This document shows, piece after piece, positions 16,056-24,594 of a stretch of 64,000 bases of DNA. Below the pieces are notes generated by a model. The model was not told the DNA's origin and did no database searches. It worked only from the letters and a program-made list of their open reading frames with translations. The position numbers were made by a program, and so were the translations under genes. Numbering within the stretch: the first letter of the stretch is position 1; the number at the start of each line of letters is the position of its first letter. Source of the stretch: VRUE01 sp963705635 (GTDB taxonomy: Bacteria; Actinomycetota; Thermoleophilia; Solirubrobacterales; 70-9). The stretch covers positions 558,001 through 622,000 of the forward strand of contig CAVPKH010000004.1 in NCBI GenBank assembly GCA_963705635.1, given 5' to 3'.

Positions 16056-17639
16056 CTACTTCGAGAGGCCCGCGATCAGCTTCGCCGTCGCCAGATCGCC
16101 GCTGGTTCCGGTCCCGAGGCCGATGTAGGTCACCTTCCTCAGATACGGCACCGCTTCCCAGAAATCCGTTTTCGAGCGCGGCACCAGCGCTTCCGCCAAC
16201 TGCAGGGCCGCCGGCCCCTCGACGAAGGCGCTGATCGGCGTTGCGCCCAGCGAGGCGACCGCCGCCTTGTAGCTCGAGCTGCCCGAGAGCGTCGCGCCCG
16301 AGCCCGCGTTGAGCCCCTTGAGGGCCTGGGCCAGGCCGTAGCCGACCGCGAGCCGGGTACCCTTGGCGATGACCACGATCGGGGTGCCGCCGAGTTCCGA
16401 GTTGCGGATCGAGAAGCCGCTTGCCTTGCCGCTCACCGCCGTCACCCCGGGTACCTTGGCGCCGCGCAGAAGCGTGCCCAGGCCGGTGACGGCATCGGCC
16501 GCTTCGGAGTTGTCGGCGGTCACGACCAGCGCGCCGCGCAGGCTGTTGCGGCTGCTGCCTTCGGCGAAGACGGCCGCTTCCTGGAGGGAGGCGGCGATCT
16601 TGTCGAGGTCGATGCCGGCCTGGCTCAGGGTGCTCTTCAGTTCATCCGGCGGCAGGCTCGGCGGAATGCCGGTGGCGTCGAGGTTGTCGATCGCTTCTTC
16701 CAGCTGCTCGCCGAAGCCGGAGGCGGCAAAGGCGGCAAAGGAGTCCGCTGGCAGCGAGCCAAGCAGCTTGGAGACGTCGCCGCTCGGCCCCTGCTCGCCG
16801 CCGAGTTCGGAGCTGAGGTCGACCTCGATCTGGTCGGCGCCGGGGATCACGCTGGCGACCGCCGTCGCTTCGCTCGGGTCGATGCCCGAGCTCTGCAGAA
16901 TTTCCTGGGCCTGCGAGCTGATCTCGTCGCCCGACTGCTTGATCACGGCGCCGACGTCGACGAAGACGTCGGCGAGGCTGCCCTTCGAGGCAGCGGCGAT
17001 CGCGTCCTGGAAGCGACTTTCGCTGCCGAGCGAGTCGCCGTCGGAGGCGTCGACCGCGGCTTTGAAGGCCTTCTCGCCGCTGGCGAGGACGAGGTCGTCG
17101 CCGATCACGCCAATCGCGTTGTCTTCCGTCCCGCCGACCTTGAAGTCGACCCCTTCGTAGGCGCCGGCCTTGTACGGGGACTTGCTCTGCTTGGCCTGCT
17201 TGTCGATGAAGGCCTGGGTCGCTTTCGGGTTGCTGGTCTCGACCGCGATCAGGGGGTCGGAGAGCTCGCCGTCGGCTTCGATGCGGCTGAAGGCCACGCC
17301 CGCCTTCTCGCCCAGCCAGGGCTCCACTTCCTTGGCGTAGTTGAACGGTTCGCCTTCGTTGCCCGACGAGCTTTCCAGTTCAGAGACGACGAAGTCACCG
17401 AGGTTGTCGATGCCGGCGATCGTGCTCGCGACCGAATCGACGTTTGCCTTCAGTTCTCCGGTCGGTTTGAGATCGCCTTCGACGTAGACGACCGAGCCGG
17501 GCGGGGCGAGGTTGGCGGCGCCGGAGCTGGCGCCGGAACCGGAGCTCGAGCTCGAGGAGTCGCTGCTGCTGCCGCAGCCGGCGACGACGAGGGCGGCCAA
17601 GACCGCGATGACTGGAATGGTTCGATGAAATCTGATCAT
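16056..17639 (-). CDS. DUF3352 lipoprotein
   Basis: A 527-residue exported protein with a lipoprotein signal (hydrophobic core then LVVAGC, C22) and a serine-rich linker. The body matches DUF3352 character: NLAPPGSVVYVEGDLKP near the start, repeated alpha/beta units, VSGKASGFSIRNSELGGTPI and a terminal YLRKVTYIGLGTG. DUF3352 proteins are common in Solirubrobacterales and Chloroflexi; function unknown. It sits between glmS and acpS, so a role at the cell surface is plausible. Confidence 0.8.
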   Translation of the reverse strand: MIRFHRTIPVIAVLAALVVAGCGSSSDSSSSSSGSGASSGAANLAPPGSVVYVEGDLKPTGELKANVDSVASTIAGIDNLGDFVVSELESSSGNEGEPFNYAKEVEPWLGEKAGVAFSRIEADGELSDPLIAVETSNPKATQAFIDKQAKQSKSPYKAGAYEGVDFKVGGTEDNAIGVIGDDLVLASGEKAFKAAVDASDGDSLGSESRFQDAIAAASKGSLADVFVDVGAVIKQSGDEISSQAQEILQSSGIDPSEATAVASVIPGADQIEVDLSSELGGEQGPSGDVSKLLGSLPADSFAAFAASGFGEQLEEAIDNLDATGIPPSLPPDELKSTLSQAGIDLDKIAASLQEAAVFAEGSSRNSLRGALVVTADNSEAADAVTGLGTLLRGAKVPGVTAVSGKASGFSIRNSELGGTPIVVIAKGTRLAVGYGLAQALKGLNAGSGATLSGSSSYKAAVASLGATPISAFVEGPAALQLAEALVPRSKTDFWEAVPYLRKVTYIGLGTGTSGDLATAKLIAGLSK

Positions 17640-17668
17640 TGTCCGATGGAAGGGTAGCGTGACCGGCG

Positions 17669-19525
17669 TTACTCGACAGTCACGGTCTTCGCCAGGTTGC
17701 GCGGCTGGTCAACGTTGAGGCCGCGGGCGCGGGCGATGTCGTAGGCGAGCAGCTGCAGGGGAAGGATCGCGACGATTGGCTGCAGGATCCAATCGGTACG
17801 GGCGACCTCGATCGTCTGATCGGCCACCTCGCCGACCCGCTCGCAGCCCGCGGTCATGATCGCGATCGTTTCGGCGCCGCGGGCGCGGACCTCTTCGACG
17901 TTGGAGAGCACCTTGTCGAGCACCGGGCTCTCGGTGGCGACGCAGACCACCGGCGTCGACTCGTCGAGCAGCGCGATCGGGCCGTGCTTCATCTCGCCCG
18001 CGGCGTAGGCGTCGGTCGGGATGTAGGAGACCTCCTTCAGCTTCAGCGCTCCCTCGAGGCAGACCGGCAGGCCGATGTGACGGCCGAGGTAGAGGAAGAA
18101 CTGCTGCTCGTAGTGAGCCGCCGAGACCTCGCGCACCCGCTCCTCGCAGGTGGCGAGCGTGGTCTCTATCTTCGACGGGATCGCCTTCATCTCGGCGACG
18201 AGCTCGGTCAGCCGCCGCGGCTCCAGCGTGCCGCGCAGCTCGGCCAAGCGCAGCCCGATCAGGTACATCGCCGCGACCTGGGCGACGAAGGTCTTGGTCG
18301 CCGCGACGCTGACCTCGAGGCCCGCTCGGGTGTAGAGAACCGCATCGGCGTCGCGGGTCGCCTGGCTGTCCATGATGTTGGTGATCGCCAGCACCTTGGC
18401 GCCGCGTTCGCGGGCGAGGCGCATCGCCGCCAGGGTGTCGGCGGTCTCGCCCGACTGGGTCATGCCGATGACCAGATCGCCGGGGCCGATCACCGGGTTG
18501 CGGTAGCGGTACTCAGAGGCGATGTCCATCTCGATCGGCACCCGCGCCCACTCCTCGATCGCGTAGCGGCCGATCAGGCCGGCGTGGTAGGAGGTGCCGC
18601 AGGCGACGATGACGATCCGTTTCAGCCCGCGCAGGTAATCGTCGTCGAGATCGACCTCGGAGAGATCGACGCCGTCGTCGCCGGGCAGGCGGTCGGCGAT
18701 CGTTTCGGCGACGGCGTCGGCCTGTTCGTGGATCTCCTTCAGCATGAAGGTCTCATAGCCGCCCTTCTCGGCGGCCTCCTCGTCCCACTCGATCTCCTGG
18801 GCGGCGCGCTCGATCGGCTTGCCCTCGGTGTCGGTGATCCGCACGCCGGAGGCGTCGATGGTGACGATCTCGTCGTTTTCGATCGCCACCGCTTCGCGGG
18901 TCTCGGCAAGGAAGGCAGGGATCGCCGAGGCGAGGAAGCTCTCGCCCTCCCCCACGCCGGCGACCAGCGGGCACTCCTTGCGGGCGCCGACCAGCAGGCC
19001 CGGTTGATCGACGTGCATCGCGACGAAGGCGTAGTGGCCGCGGAGCTCGGCGAAGGCGGCCCGCACGGCGGCGCCGAGATCGCCGTCGTAGTGGGTCGCG
19101 ATCAGGTGGGCGACGACCTCGGCATCGGTTTCCGAGCTGAACTCCTGGCCCTCTCCCTCGAGGCGGCGGCGCAGCTTGGCGTGGTTCTCGATGATCCCGT
19201 TGAGGACGATGTGAACCCGATCGGAGCTGTCGCTGTGCGGGTGGGCGTTCTCCTCGGTGACGCGGCCGTGAGTCGCCCAGCGCGTGTGGGCGACGCCCGT
19301 CGTCGCCGCGGGCGCCGCTACCGCGACCCCGCCGCCGTCGCCGCGCTCCTCGATCGCGGCGCGCAGGTTGGCGAGGTTGCCGACCGCGCGCACGCTGTCG
19401 ATGCGGCCGTCCTCGATCACCGAGACCCCGGCCGAGTCATAGCCGCGGTACTCGAGCTTCTCGAGCCCGGCGACGAGGAGGTCACGGCAGGGGCGCCCGC
19501 CTACGTATCCGACGATTCCGCACAT
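17669..19525 (-). CDS. glmS: Glucosamine-fructose-6-phosphate aminotransferase
   Basis: 618 residues. The mature N-terminal nucleophile is the Cys of MCGIVGYVGG; the glutaminase half has THTRWATHGR-type VAHTRWATHG and NGIIENH, and the isomerase half has two SIS domains with CGTSYHAGLIGRYAIEEW and SQSGETADTLAA-like TQSGETADTL. The C-terminus NLAKTVTVE is diagnostic. It makes glucosamine-6-P, the substrate of GlmM encoded just upstream. I start at ATG 19525 because the catalytic Cys must be residue 2; the frame is open further upstream. Confidence 0.97.
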   Translation of the reverse strand: MCGIVGYVGGRPCRDLLVAGLEKLEYRGYDSAGVSVIEDGRIDSVRAVGNLANLRAAIEERGDGGGVAVAAPAATTGVAHTRWATHGRVTEENAHPHSDSSDRVHIVLNGIIENHAKLRRRLEGEGQEFSSETDAEVVAHLIATHYDGDLGAAVRAAFAELRGHYAFVAMHVDQPGLLVGARKECPLVAGVGEGESFLASAIPAFLAETREAVAIENDEIVTIDASGVRITDTEGKPIERAAQEIEWDEEAAEKGGYETFMLKEIHEQADAVAETIADRLPGDDGVDLSEVDLDDDYLRGLKRIVIVACGTSYHAGLIGRYAIEEWARVPIEMDIASEYRYRNPVIGPGDLVIGMTQSGETADTLAAMRLARERGAKVLAITNIMDSQATRDADAVLYTRAGLEVSVAATKTFVAQVAAMYLIGLRLAELRGTLEPRRLTELVAEMKAIPSKIETTLATCEERVREVSAAHYEQQFFLYLGRHIGLPVCLEGALKLKEVSYIPTDAYAAGEMKHGPIALLDESTPVVCVATESPVLDKVLSNVEEVRARGAETIAIMTAGCERVGEVADQTIEVARTDWILQPIVAILPLQLLAYDIARARGLNVDQPRNLAKTVTVE

Positions 19526-19556
19526 AAGGAGGCGAGTAAGGGTAGAGGCCGCTGGC

Positions 19557-20868
19557 CTAAGCCAGCTCCTGCCGCACCAGGGTGACAAGGCGCTCGCAAA
19601 TCGCGTCGGCCTCGTCGGCGCTCGGCGCCTCGACCATCACCCGCACCAGGGGCTCGGTCCCCGACGGTCGCAGGAGAACTCGCCCGCGCCCCTCGAGCGA
19701 CTCGCTCTCGCGCTCGACCGCCTCCCAGACCGCCACGGCGCCGGCGATCGCCTCGCGATCCGCAACCTCGACGTTGACCAGGACCTGCGGCAGCTTCTCC
19801 ATCGGCGCGACCTCGGCGAGGGCACGAGGGCCGAGCTCGCGCATCGTCGCCAGCGCCGCGGCGATCCCGTCGCCGGTGGCGACGATGCGGGTGTCGATGA
19901 TGTGACCCGACTGCTCGCCACCGACCGCCCAGCCACGCTCGCGCAGCTCATCGAGCACGTAGCGATCGCCGACCTGGGTCACGGCGACCTCGATCCCGGC
20001 TCCCTCCATCGCCTGGTGGAAGCCGTAGTTGCTCATCACCGTCACTGCGACCCCGCCGCCGAGCTCGCCGCGGGCGGCCATGCCGCGGGCGGCGAGGGCG
20101 ATCAGCTCGTCGCCGTCGTGGCTGCGACCGTCGCCGTCGACGGCCAGCACCCGGTCGCCGTCGCCGTCGAAGGCGAAGCCGATCGTCGCCTCGGAGGCGG
20201 CGACGGTTTCGGCCAGGCGATCGAGGTGGGTCGAGCCGCAGCCGTCGTTGATGTTGCGCCCGTCGGGCTCGGCGGCGATCGTCTCGACTGCGGCGCCGAG
20301 GCGCTCGAAGATCGCAGGGGCGGCGCGGAAGGTGGCGCCGTTGGCGCAGTCAAGCACCACCCGGCGGCCCGAGAGGTCCAGCGGGAAGGCGGACTCGAGC
20401 GCCCGCAGGTAGTCGTCCAGGCCGCCGTTGAGCTCGCGCACGCGGCCCGGCTCGGCGGCGCCCGGCTCGGCGTCGATCAGCGACTCGATCCGCGCCTCGG
20501 CGCCATCGTCGAGCTTGGTCCCCTGGGCGGAGAAGAACTTGATCCCGTTGTCGCGGTAGGGATTGTGGGACGCGGAGACGACCGCCGCCAGGTCGAGGCC
20601 GAGCCGTTTGACCAGGATCGCCGCCGCCGGCGTCGGCAGCACGCCGCCAAGCAGGGCGTCGCCGCCAGCCGCGGCGATCCCGGCTGCCAGCGCCGCCTCG
20701 AGCATCGGGCCGGACTCGCGCGTGTCGCGCACGATCAGCACCTGCGGCCGCTCGGCGTCGAGCGAAGCGGTAACCGCACGGCCGAGGGCGCTCGCCAGCT
20801 CCGCCGTGAGGAAGGTCCCAGCCTCCCCTCGGACCCCATCGGTTCCGAAGAGCTTGCGCCCCGTTGTC
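19557..20868 (-). CDS. glmM: Phosphoglucosamine mutase
   Basis: About 437 residues. N-terminus KLFGTDGVRG, phosphoserine S101 in SASHNPYRDNGIKFF, metal-binding FDGDGDRVLAVD near residue 245, sugar-binding GGEQSGHI and phosphate-binding RPSGTEPLVRVM. Converts glucosamine-6-P to glucosamine-1-P. GTG start (20868-20870) lies 10 nt after the rpsI stop, with an AGGAG ribosome site overlapping that stop; downstream is glmS. The highest base of the coding region is 20870. Confidence 0.96.
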
Positions 20869-20880
20869 ACTGGTTGACTC

Positions 20881-21948
20881 CTAACGCTTGGAGAACTGAG
20901 GCCGCTTGCGCGCCTTCTTGAGGCCGGCCTTCTTGCGCTCCTTGGCCCGCGCGTCGCGGGTCAGGAAGCCACGGCGCTTCAACTCGCCGCGAAGCTCCGG
21001 ATCGATCTCGGTCAGCGCCCGGGCGATCCCGTGGCGCACCGCTCCGGCCTGGCCGCTGATGCCGCCGCCGTGGACGCGGACGCGGACGTCGACGCTGCCC
21101 TCGTAGCCGGTGATCGTCAGCGGCTGCACCGCCATCGTCTGGTGCAGGGGACGGGGGAAGAACTCGTCGATCGCGCGCTTGTTGATCTCGATCTTGCCGC
21201 TGCCGGGCAGCAGGGTGACGCGAGCGATCGAGGTCTTGCGCTTGCCGGTAGCGAGGTAGCGGGCGTCGCCCTCCATCTTCGCCGGCGCTCGGCTCGCGGC
21301 GCTCGGCTCCTCCTCGCCCTCGCCGACGAGAGCGGCCTCGCGCTGGGCCTTCTCCTCGTCTTCAGCTTCCTTGCGGGCCAGCTCCTCAGCGCTGAGCGGC
21401 CGCTCAGCCGTCTCAACGGCGATCGGCTCCAGGTCGGCGCCGGGAATGACGTCCTTCTTCTTCTCCTCGGCTTTCGGCTTCTCCTCGGCCTTGGGCTTCT
21501 CCTCGGCTTTGGCAGCGGGCTGCTCAGCCTCTGAAGCGGCATCCTCGGCCAAGGCCTCCTCGGCGGCTACGGGCTCCTCAGCGGGTGCAGGCTGCTCCTC
21601 GGCAGCGGGCTCCTGCTCCTCCGCCACGGGCTCCTCTGCGGGCGCGTCGCCGTCCTGGGTCTCCTCCGCCGCAGGCTCCTTGGCGGGCGCCTCGTCCTGG
21701 GTCTCCTCCGCAACGGGCTCCTCGGCGGCTTCAGCGTCGGCCGCAGGCGCCTCGTCAGCCGGCCCAGACTCGGCCTCGTCTGCGGGTGGCGTCGGGGGTG
21801 GGACGTCGCCCGCAGCTTGCGAGGACGACGGGTCATCCCCGGCGACAGGACCCGCAGCCTGGGCCTCTGAATCCTCAGCGGGAGTCTCCTCCACGGCCTC
21901 GGGCTCGTCCTGCTCGGAAGTCTCGTTGTCCTGCGGCTCGTCGATCAA
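20881..21948 (-). CDS. rpsI: Ribosomal protein uS9 with a giant acidic N-terminal extension
   Basis: 355 residues, against about 130 for normal uS9. The last 130 residues are canonical: YLATGKRKTSIARVTLLPGS, VRVHGGGISGQAGAVRHGIA and the basic C-terminus RKRPQFSKR that reaches the P-site tRNA. The first 225 residues are low-complexity Ala/Glu/Pro with recurring PAEEPVAEE-like and ETQDGDAP units, a KAEEKPKAEEKKK stretch and then LSAEELARKEAEDEEKAQRE. TTG start overlaps the rplM stop in a TTGA. The extension is in frame with no stop, so it is translated unless an internal start is used. Confidence 0.92.
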   Translation of the reverse strand: MIDEPQDNETSEQDEPEAVEETPAEDSEAQAAGPVAGDDPSSSQAAGDVPPPTPPADEAESGPADEAPAADAEAAEEPVAEETQDEAPAKEPAAEETQDGDAPAEEPVAEEQEPAAEEQPAPAEEPVAAEEALAEDAASEAEQPAAKAEEKPKAEEKPKAEEKKKDVIPGADLEPIAVETAERPLSAEELARKEAEDEEKAQREAALVGEGEEEPSAASRAPAKMEGDARYLATGKRKTSIARVTLLPGSGKIEINKRAIDEFFPRPLHQTMAVQPLTITGYEGSVDVRVRVHGGGISGQAGAVRHGIARALTEIDPELRGELKRRGFLTRDARAKERKKAGLKKARKRPQFSKR

Positions 21949-22379
21949 GTCTGGATCTCCATCGGTTTCGGCTGCTGCGCCTCGTGTGGGTGCTCAGGGC
22001 CGGCGTAGACCTTGAGCTTGGTCAGCTGCTGACGGGCCAGCCGGTTGCGGGGAAGCATTCCCTTGACGGCCTTGCGGATGACCTCCTCGGGACGGCGCTC
22101 GAGCATCTCGGCGAGCGTCCGCGACTTGATCCCGCCCGGGTAGCCGCTGTGGCGCCAGTAGCGCTTCTGATTCAGCTTGTCGCCGGTGACGTGGATTTTC
22201 TCCGCGTTGATGACGACGATGAAGTCACCGGTGTCGATGTGGGGCGTGTACTCGGGCTTGCGCTTGCCGCGCAGGGCGTCGGCGATGCGGGTTGCCAGAC
22301 GGCCCAGGGTCTGCCCCTCGGCGTCGACGACGTACCAGTCTCGCTGGCGGTCGGCGGGGGTGGCGACATAGGTCTTCAT
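21945..22379 (-). CDS. rplM: Ribosomal protein uL13
   Basis: 144 residues with RDWYVVDAEGQTLGRLATRI, GDFIVVINAEKIHVTGDKLN and the YYRHSGYPGG-type YWRHSGYPGGIK and GMLPRNRLARQQLTKLKVY motifs. ATG 22379 is chosen because it begins MKTYVATP, matching the family; an open upstream extension runs through the opposite-strand riboswitch region. Translationally coupled to rpsI by a 4-nt overlap. Confidence 0.97.
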   Translation of the reverse strand: MKTYVATPADRQRDWYVVDAEGQTLGRLATRIADALRGKRKPEYTPHIDTGDFIVVINAEKIHVTGDKLNQKRYWRHSGYPGGIKSRTLAEMLERRPEEVIRKAVKGMLPRNRLARQQLTKLKVYAGPEHPHEAQQPKPMEIQT

Positions 22380-22462
22380 CAGGAAAAAGCCGCGGGGGTC
22401 TCCCAGCGGCCACGGCATGATAGCCGCCACGCCGCATTGGCGTAGGTGGCCGCATCGGCGTC

Positions 22463-22468
22463 TATACT
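22463..22468 (+). promoter_or_regulatory. Candidate -10 box for the riboswitch/M23 transcript
   Basis: TATACT on the plus strand, about 10 nt before the riboswitch sequence starts. No convincing -35 hexamer at 16-18 nt; a TTGGCG lies 20 nt upstream. Confidence 0.4.
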
Positions 22469-22477
22469 GCCGCGCCA

Positions 22478-22626
22478 ACACTGCCGAATTCCACTCGCAC
22501 AGGTGAGTGGGAGCGGAGGAACCGCAGGAACCTTTGCAGGTTCCAGGGGCGAATCGGCCGAAAAGGTCGTAGCGCATCTCTTTCAGCGCGAGCCCGACAG
22601 CTAACTCCGCAGGCGAAAGAAAGAGA
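22478..22626 (+). ncRNA. c-di-AMP riboswitch (ydaO/yuaA type)
   Basis: The interval between the TATACT box and the M23 start carries the conserved ydaO elements in order: GGAGGAACCGCAGGAACC, a GGTTCC hairpin arm, GGGGCGAATCGGCC, GTAGCGCATCTCTTTC, then the highly diagnostic CCCGACAGCTAACTCCGCAG followed by GGCGAAAG and a purine-rich GAGAGGG ribosome site. In Actinobacteria this class commonly controls secreted peptidoglycan hydrolases, which fits the M23 gene directly downstream. Ends are approximate. Confidence 0.9.
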
Positions 22627-22632
22627 GGGCAC

Positions 22633-23580
22633 GTGGCAAGCAAGGGCGCCCGGCCATGGCTGGCGGGAATTCATCTCACGATCGCAGCGGCGGTCCTGCT
22701 GCTGATCCTGGCTGCTCCCGCCGCGGCAACGACCGGCGGAGCGCCGACCGCCGCGGGGACGCCACCGCCGCCCGGCAGCCCCACCGGCACGCCGGCCGCC
22801 GAAGCGCCCAGCGCCGGCGCCCTGAGCCTGATCTCGGCCCAGGCCACACCGCACAAGTCCTTCTTCTACGGCGTCCGCTACCCCAGCCTCCGCTTCGCGA
22901 TCGCCAGCACCCAGCCGCAGAACGACCTGCAGATCGACGTCATCAACTCGGCCGGCGAAGTGGCGCGCAGCTTCTACCGCAACGACGTCGCGCCGAACGC
23001 CGAAGTCCGGATCCGCTGGGACGGGACGACCGGCGAAGGGCGCCCGGCCCGCAACGGCCGCTACAGCTTCCGCATCGGGCCCCAGGGCGCGCCAACCGAA
23101 ACCGCTGCCCGGGCGGCGAGCTCGACCGAACCGCTCAGCCTCGGCTTCGCCCTCTACGGCTACGCCTTCCCGATCCTCGGCGCCCATGACTTCGGCGGCG
23201 CCGAGGGCCGCTTTGGCGCCGGCCGCTCTGGCCACACCCACCAGGGCCAGGACACGATGGCCGCCTGCGGCACGCCGCTGGTCGCCGCCCGCGGCGGCAC
23301 GGTCCAGTACTCGGGCTACCAGGGCGCGGCTGGCAACTACGTCGTGATCGACGGCAAGGGCACGACGCTCGACTTCATGTACGCCCACCTTGCCGAACCC
23401 TCGCCGCTGCAAACCGGCGAAGCGGTCCGCACCGGCCAGCCGATCGGGATCGTCGGCGACACCGGCGACGCCACCGCCTGCCACCTCCACTTCGAGATCT
23501 GGACCGCGCCCGGCTGGTATGAGGGCGGCAGCCCGATCGATCCCCTGCCCTACCTCGAAAAGTGGGACCGCTACAGCTGA
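22633..23580 (+). CDS. Secreted M23 (LytM) peptidase
   Basis: 315 residues: a signal peptide (about 1-32), a Pro/Thr-rich linker, a FlgD-like beta domain (around 75-150, with VRIRWDGTTGEGRPARNGRY), and a C-terminal LytM peptidase. Zinc ligands are H203 and D207 in HTHQGQD and H286 of HLHF, with H252 and H284 as catalytic partners. Cuts peptidoglycan peptide bridges outside the cell. GTG start 6 nt after a GAGAGGG ribosome site at the end of the c-di-AMP riboswitch, so expression is probably tied to cell-envelope turgor signalling. Confidence 0.93.
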   Translation: MASKGARPWLAGIHLTIAAAVLLLILAAPAAATTGGAPTAAGTPPPPGSPTGTPAAEAPSAGALSLISAQATPHKSFFYGVRYPSLRFAIASTQPQNDLQIDVINSAGEVARSFYRNDVAPNAEVRIRWDGTTGEGRPARNGRYSFRIGPQGAPTETAARAASSTEPLSLGFALYGYAFPILGAHDFGGAEGRFGAGRSGHTHQGQDTMAACGTPLVAARGGTVQYSGYQGAAGNYVVIDGKGTTLDFMYAHLAEPSPLQTGEAVRTGQPIGIVGDTGDATACHLHFEIWTAPGWYEGGSPIDPLPYLEKWDRYS

Positions 23581-23654
23581 GCCGCTGGGGGTCGCCGAGG
23601 AACCGCTGCAAGCTGCGGCGGGCGATCGGCGACCGGCCTCCAGCTCGCGGATCG

Positions 23655-23786
23655 CGAGCCCACGCTCAGCGCTACGCCAACGCGTTGCCGAACGGCAGGC
23701 TTGTCCCGATCGGCGACTCATACAGCTTCACCCCCGAGGACCAGCCGGTGGCGGTCGCGGCGGCAATCAGATCGTTCGCGCTCTAG
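23655..23786 (+). pseudogene. Remnant of an alpha/beta hydrolase C-terminus
   Basis: The plus-strand frame to TAG at 23784-23786 encodes RYANALPNGRLVPIGDSYSF followed by TPEDQPVAVAAAIRSF. This matches the last segment of alpha/beta hydrolases, where the catalytic His region is followed by a PE(D)QP helix. No fold precedes it: the M23 gene ends 75 nt earlier. It overlaps the end of the convergent membrane-protein gene by 20 nt. Most likely a truncated leftover. Confidence 0.45.
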
Positions 23787-24552
23787 CCGCCCTCTGCACG
23801 ACGGCGAGAGCCACCGCCACGGGGACGGTCGCCGGCAACGAATCGACGGCGAAGAAGAGCAAGTCGAACGTGAGGGCGAGAACGGCGACCAGCGCGGCAG
23901 CTTGCAGCTGGCGCGGCCGCGAGCGCGCCAGCAGGCAGCCGACCAGGGCGGCGATGAAGAGGTCTCCGAAGCCCATCTGAGCGGAACCGAAGTGGACCGC
24001 TTGCAAGCGAGGCAGGCCGGCGGCTGGAGCGGCGGCGCTGAGCACGGCGTTGGGGCCCTGGAGCAGGTCCGAAGCGACGAAGTAGACGTCGATCGCGGCC
24101 ATCGCGTAGACGCCCAGGCGCAGCCAACTAGCCGGCACGCCACAGACGAGCAGCCAGCCCAGGGTCACGCAGCCGAGTCCCGAAAGCGCGGTCGCCGCCG
24201 CCCCTCCAACAAGAGAGCCCGACGAAGCCCAAGCGAGCAAGAAGAGCCCCGCCACAACCAACACCGACACCAGCCAACTCGCGTCGCCGCTTCGCGAAAC
24301 CGTGTCAACCCGCGTATATGGCGGGCTCACACGGTCTCGCGTCAAAGCCGCGAGCGCGTACACGGCGAGTGGCGGTACCGCGACGACGGCGACGTAAGTG
24401 AGAACGTCGGCTGAGCTCGGGGAGGCTTCAATCGCCACGATCACGATGACGATCGAGAGCGCCGGGACGAGCGCCCACCAGGGGCTGGTCAGTCGTTCAG
24501 TCCAAGCGGGGCGCGGCCGTGGCGCCGGCAGCGCAACGAGCGCCGCCTGCAC
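23767..24552 (-). CDS. Membrane protein, candidate presenilin-like aspartyl protease
   Basis: 261 residues with about eight hydrophobic segments. Two acidic residues lie where intramembrane aspartyl proteases need them: D155 in AAIDVYFVASD and D197 in the AQMGFGDLFIAALVG segment. GxGD is the signature of presenilin, signal peptide peptidase and prepilin peptidase families; the other expected PAL motif near the C-terminus is not evident. 42 residues separate the two aspartates. It lies 42 nt after guaA on the same strand. Protease function is a hypothesis from the motif; otherwise a hypothetical membrane protein. Confidence 0.6.
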   Translation of the reverse strand: MQAALVALPAPRPRPAWTERLTSPWWALVPALSIVIVIVAIEASPSSADVLTYVAVVAVPPLAVYALAALTRDRVSPPYTRVDTVSRSGDASWLVSVLVVAGLFLLAWASSGSLVGGAAATALSGLGCVTLGWLLVCGVPASWLRLGVYAMAAIDVYFVASDLLQGPNAVLSAAAPAAGLPRLQAVHFGSAQMGFGDLFIAALVGCLLARSRPRQLQAAALVAVLALTFDLLFFAVDSLPATVPVAVALAVVQRAARARTI

Positions 24553-24594
24553 CAGCCCAAGCAGCGAGATCGAGAGCCAGAACGGCGACTTCAG

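Noticed and set aside
16029..17657. Long plus-strand frame opposite the DUF3352 lipoprotein
   Set aside because: Composition is that of a complement shadow; the minus-strand frame has a lipoprotein signal and a recognisable family.
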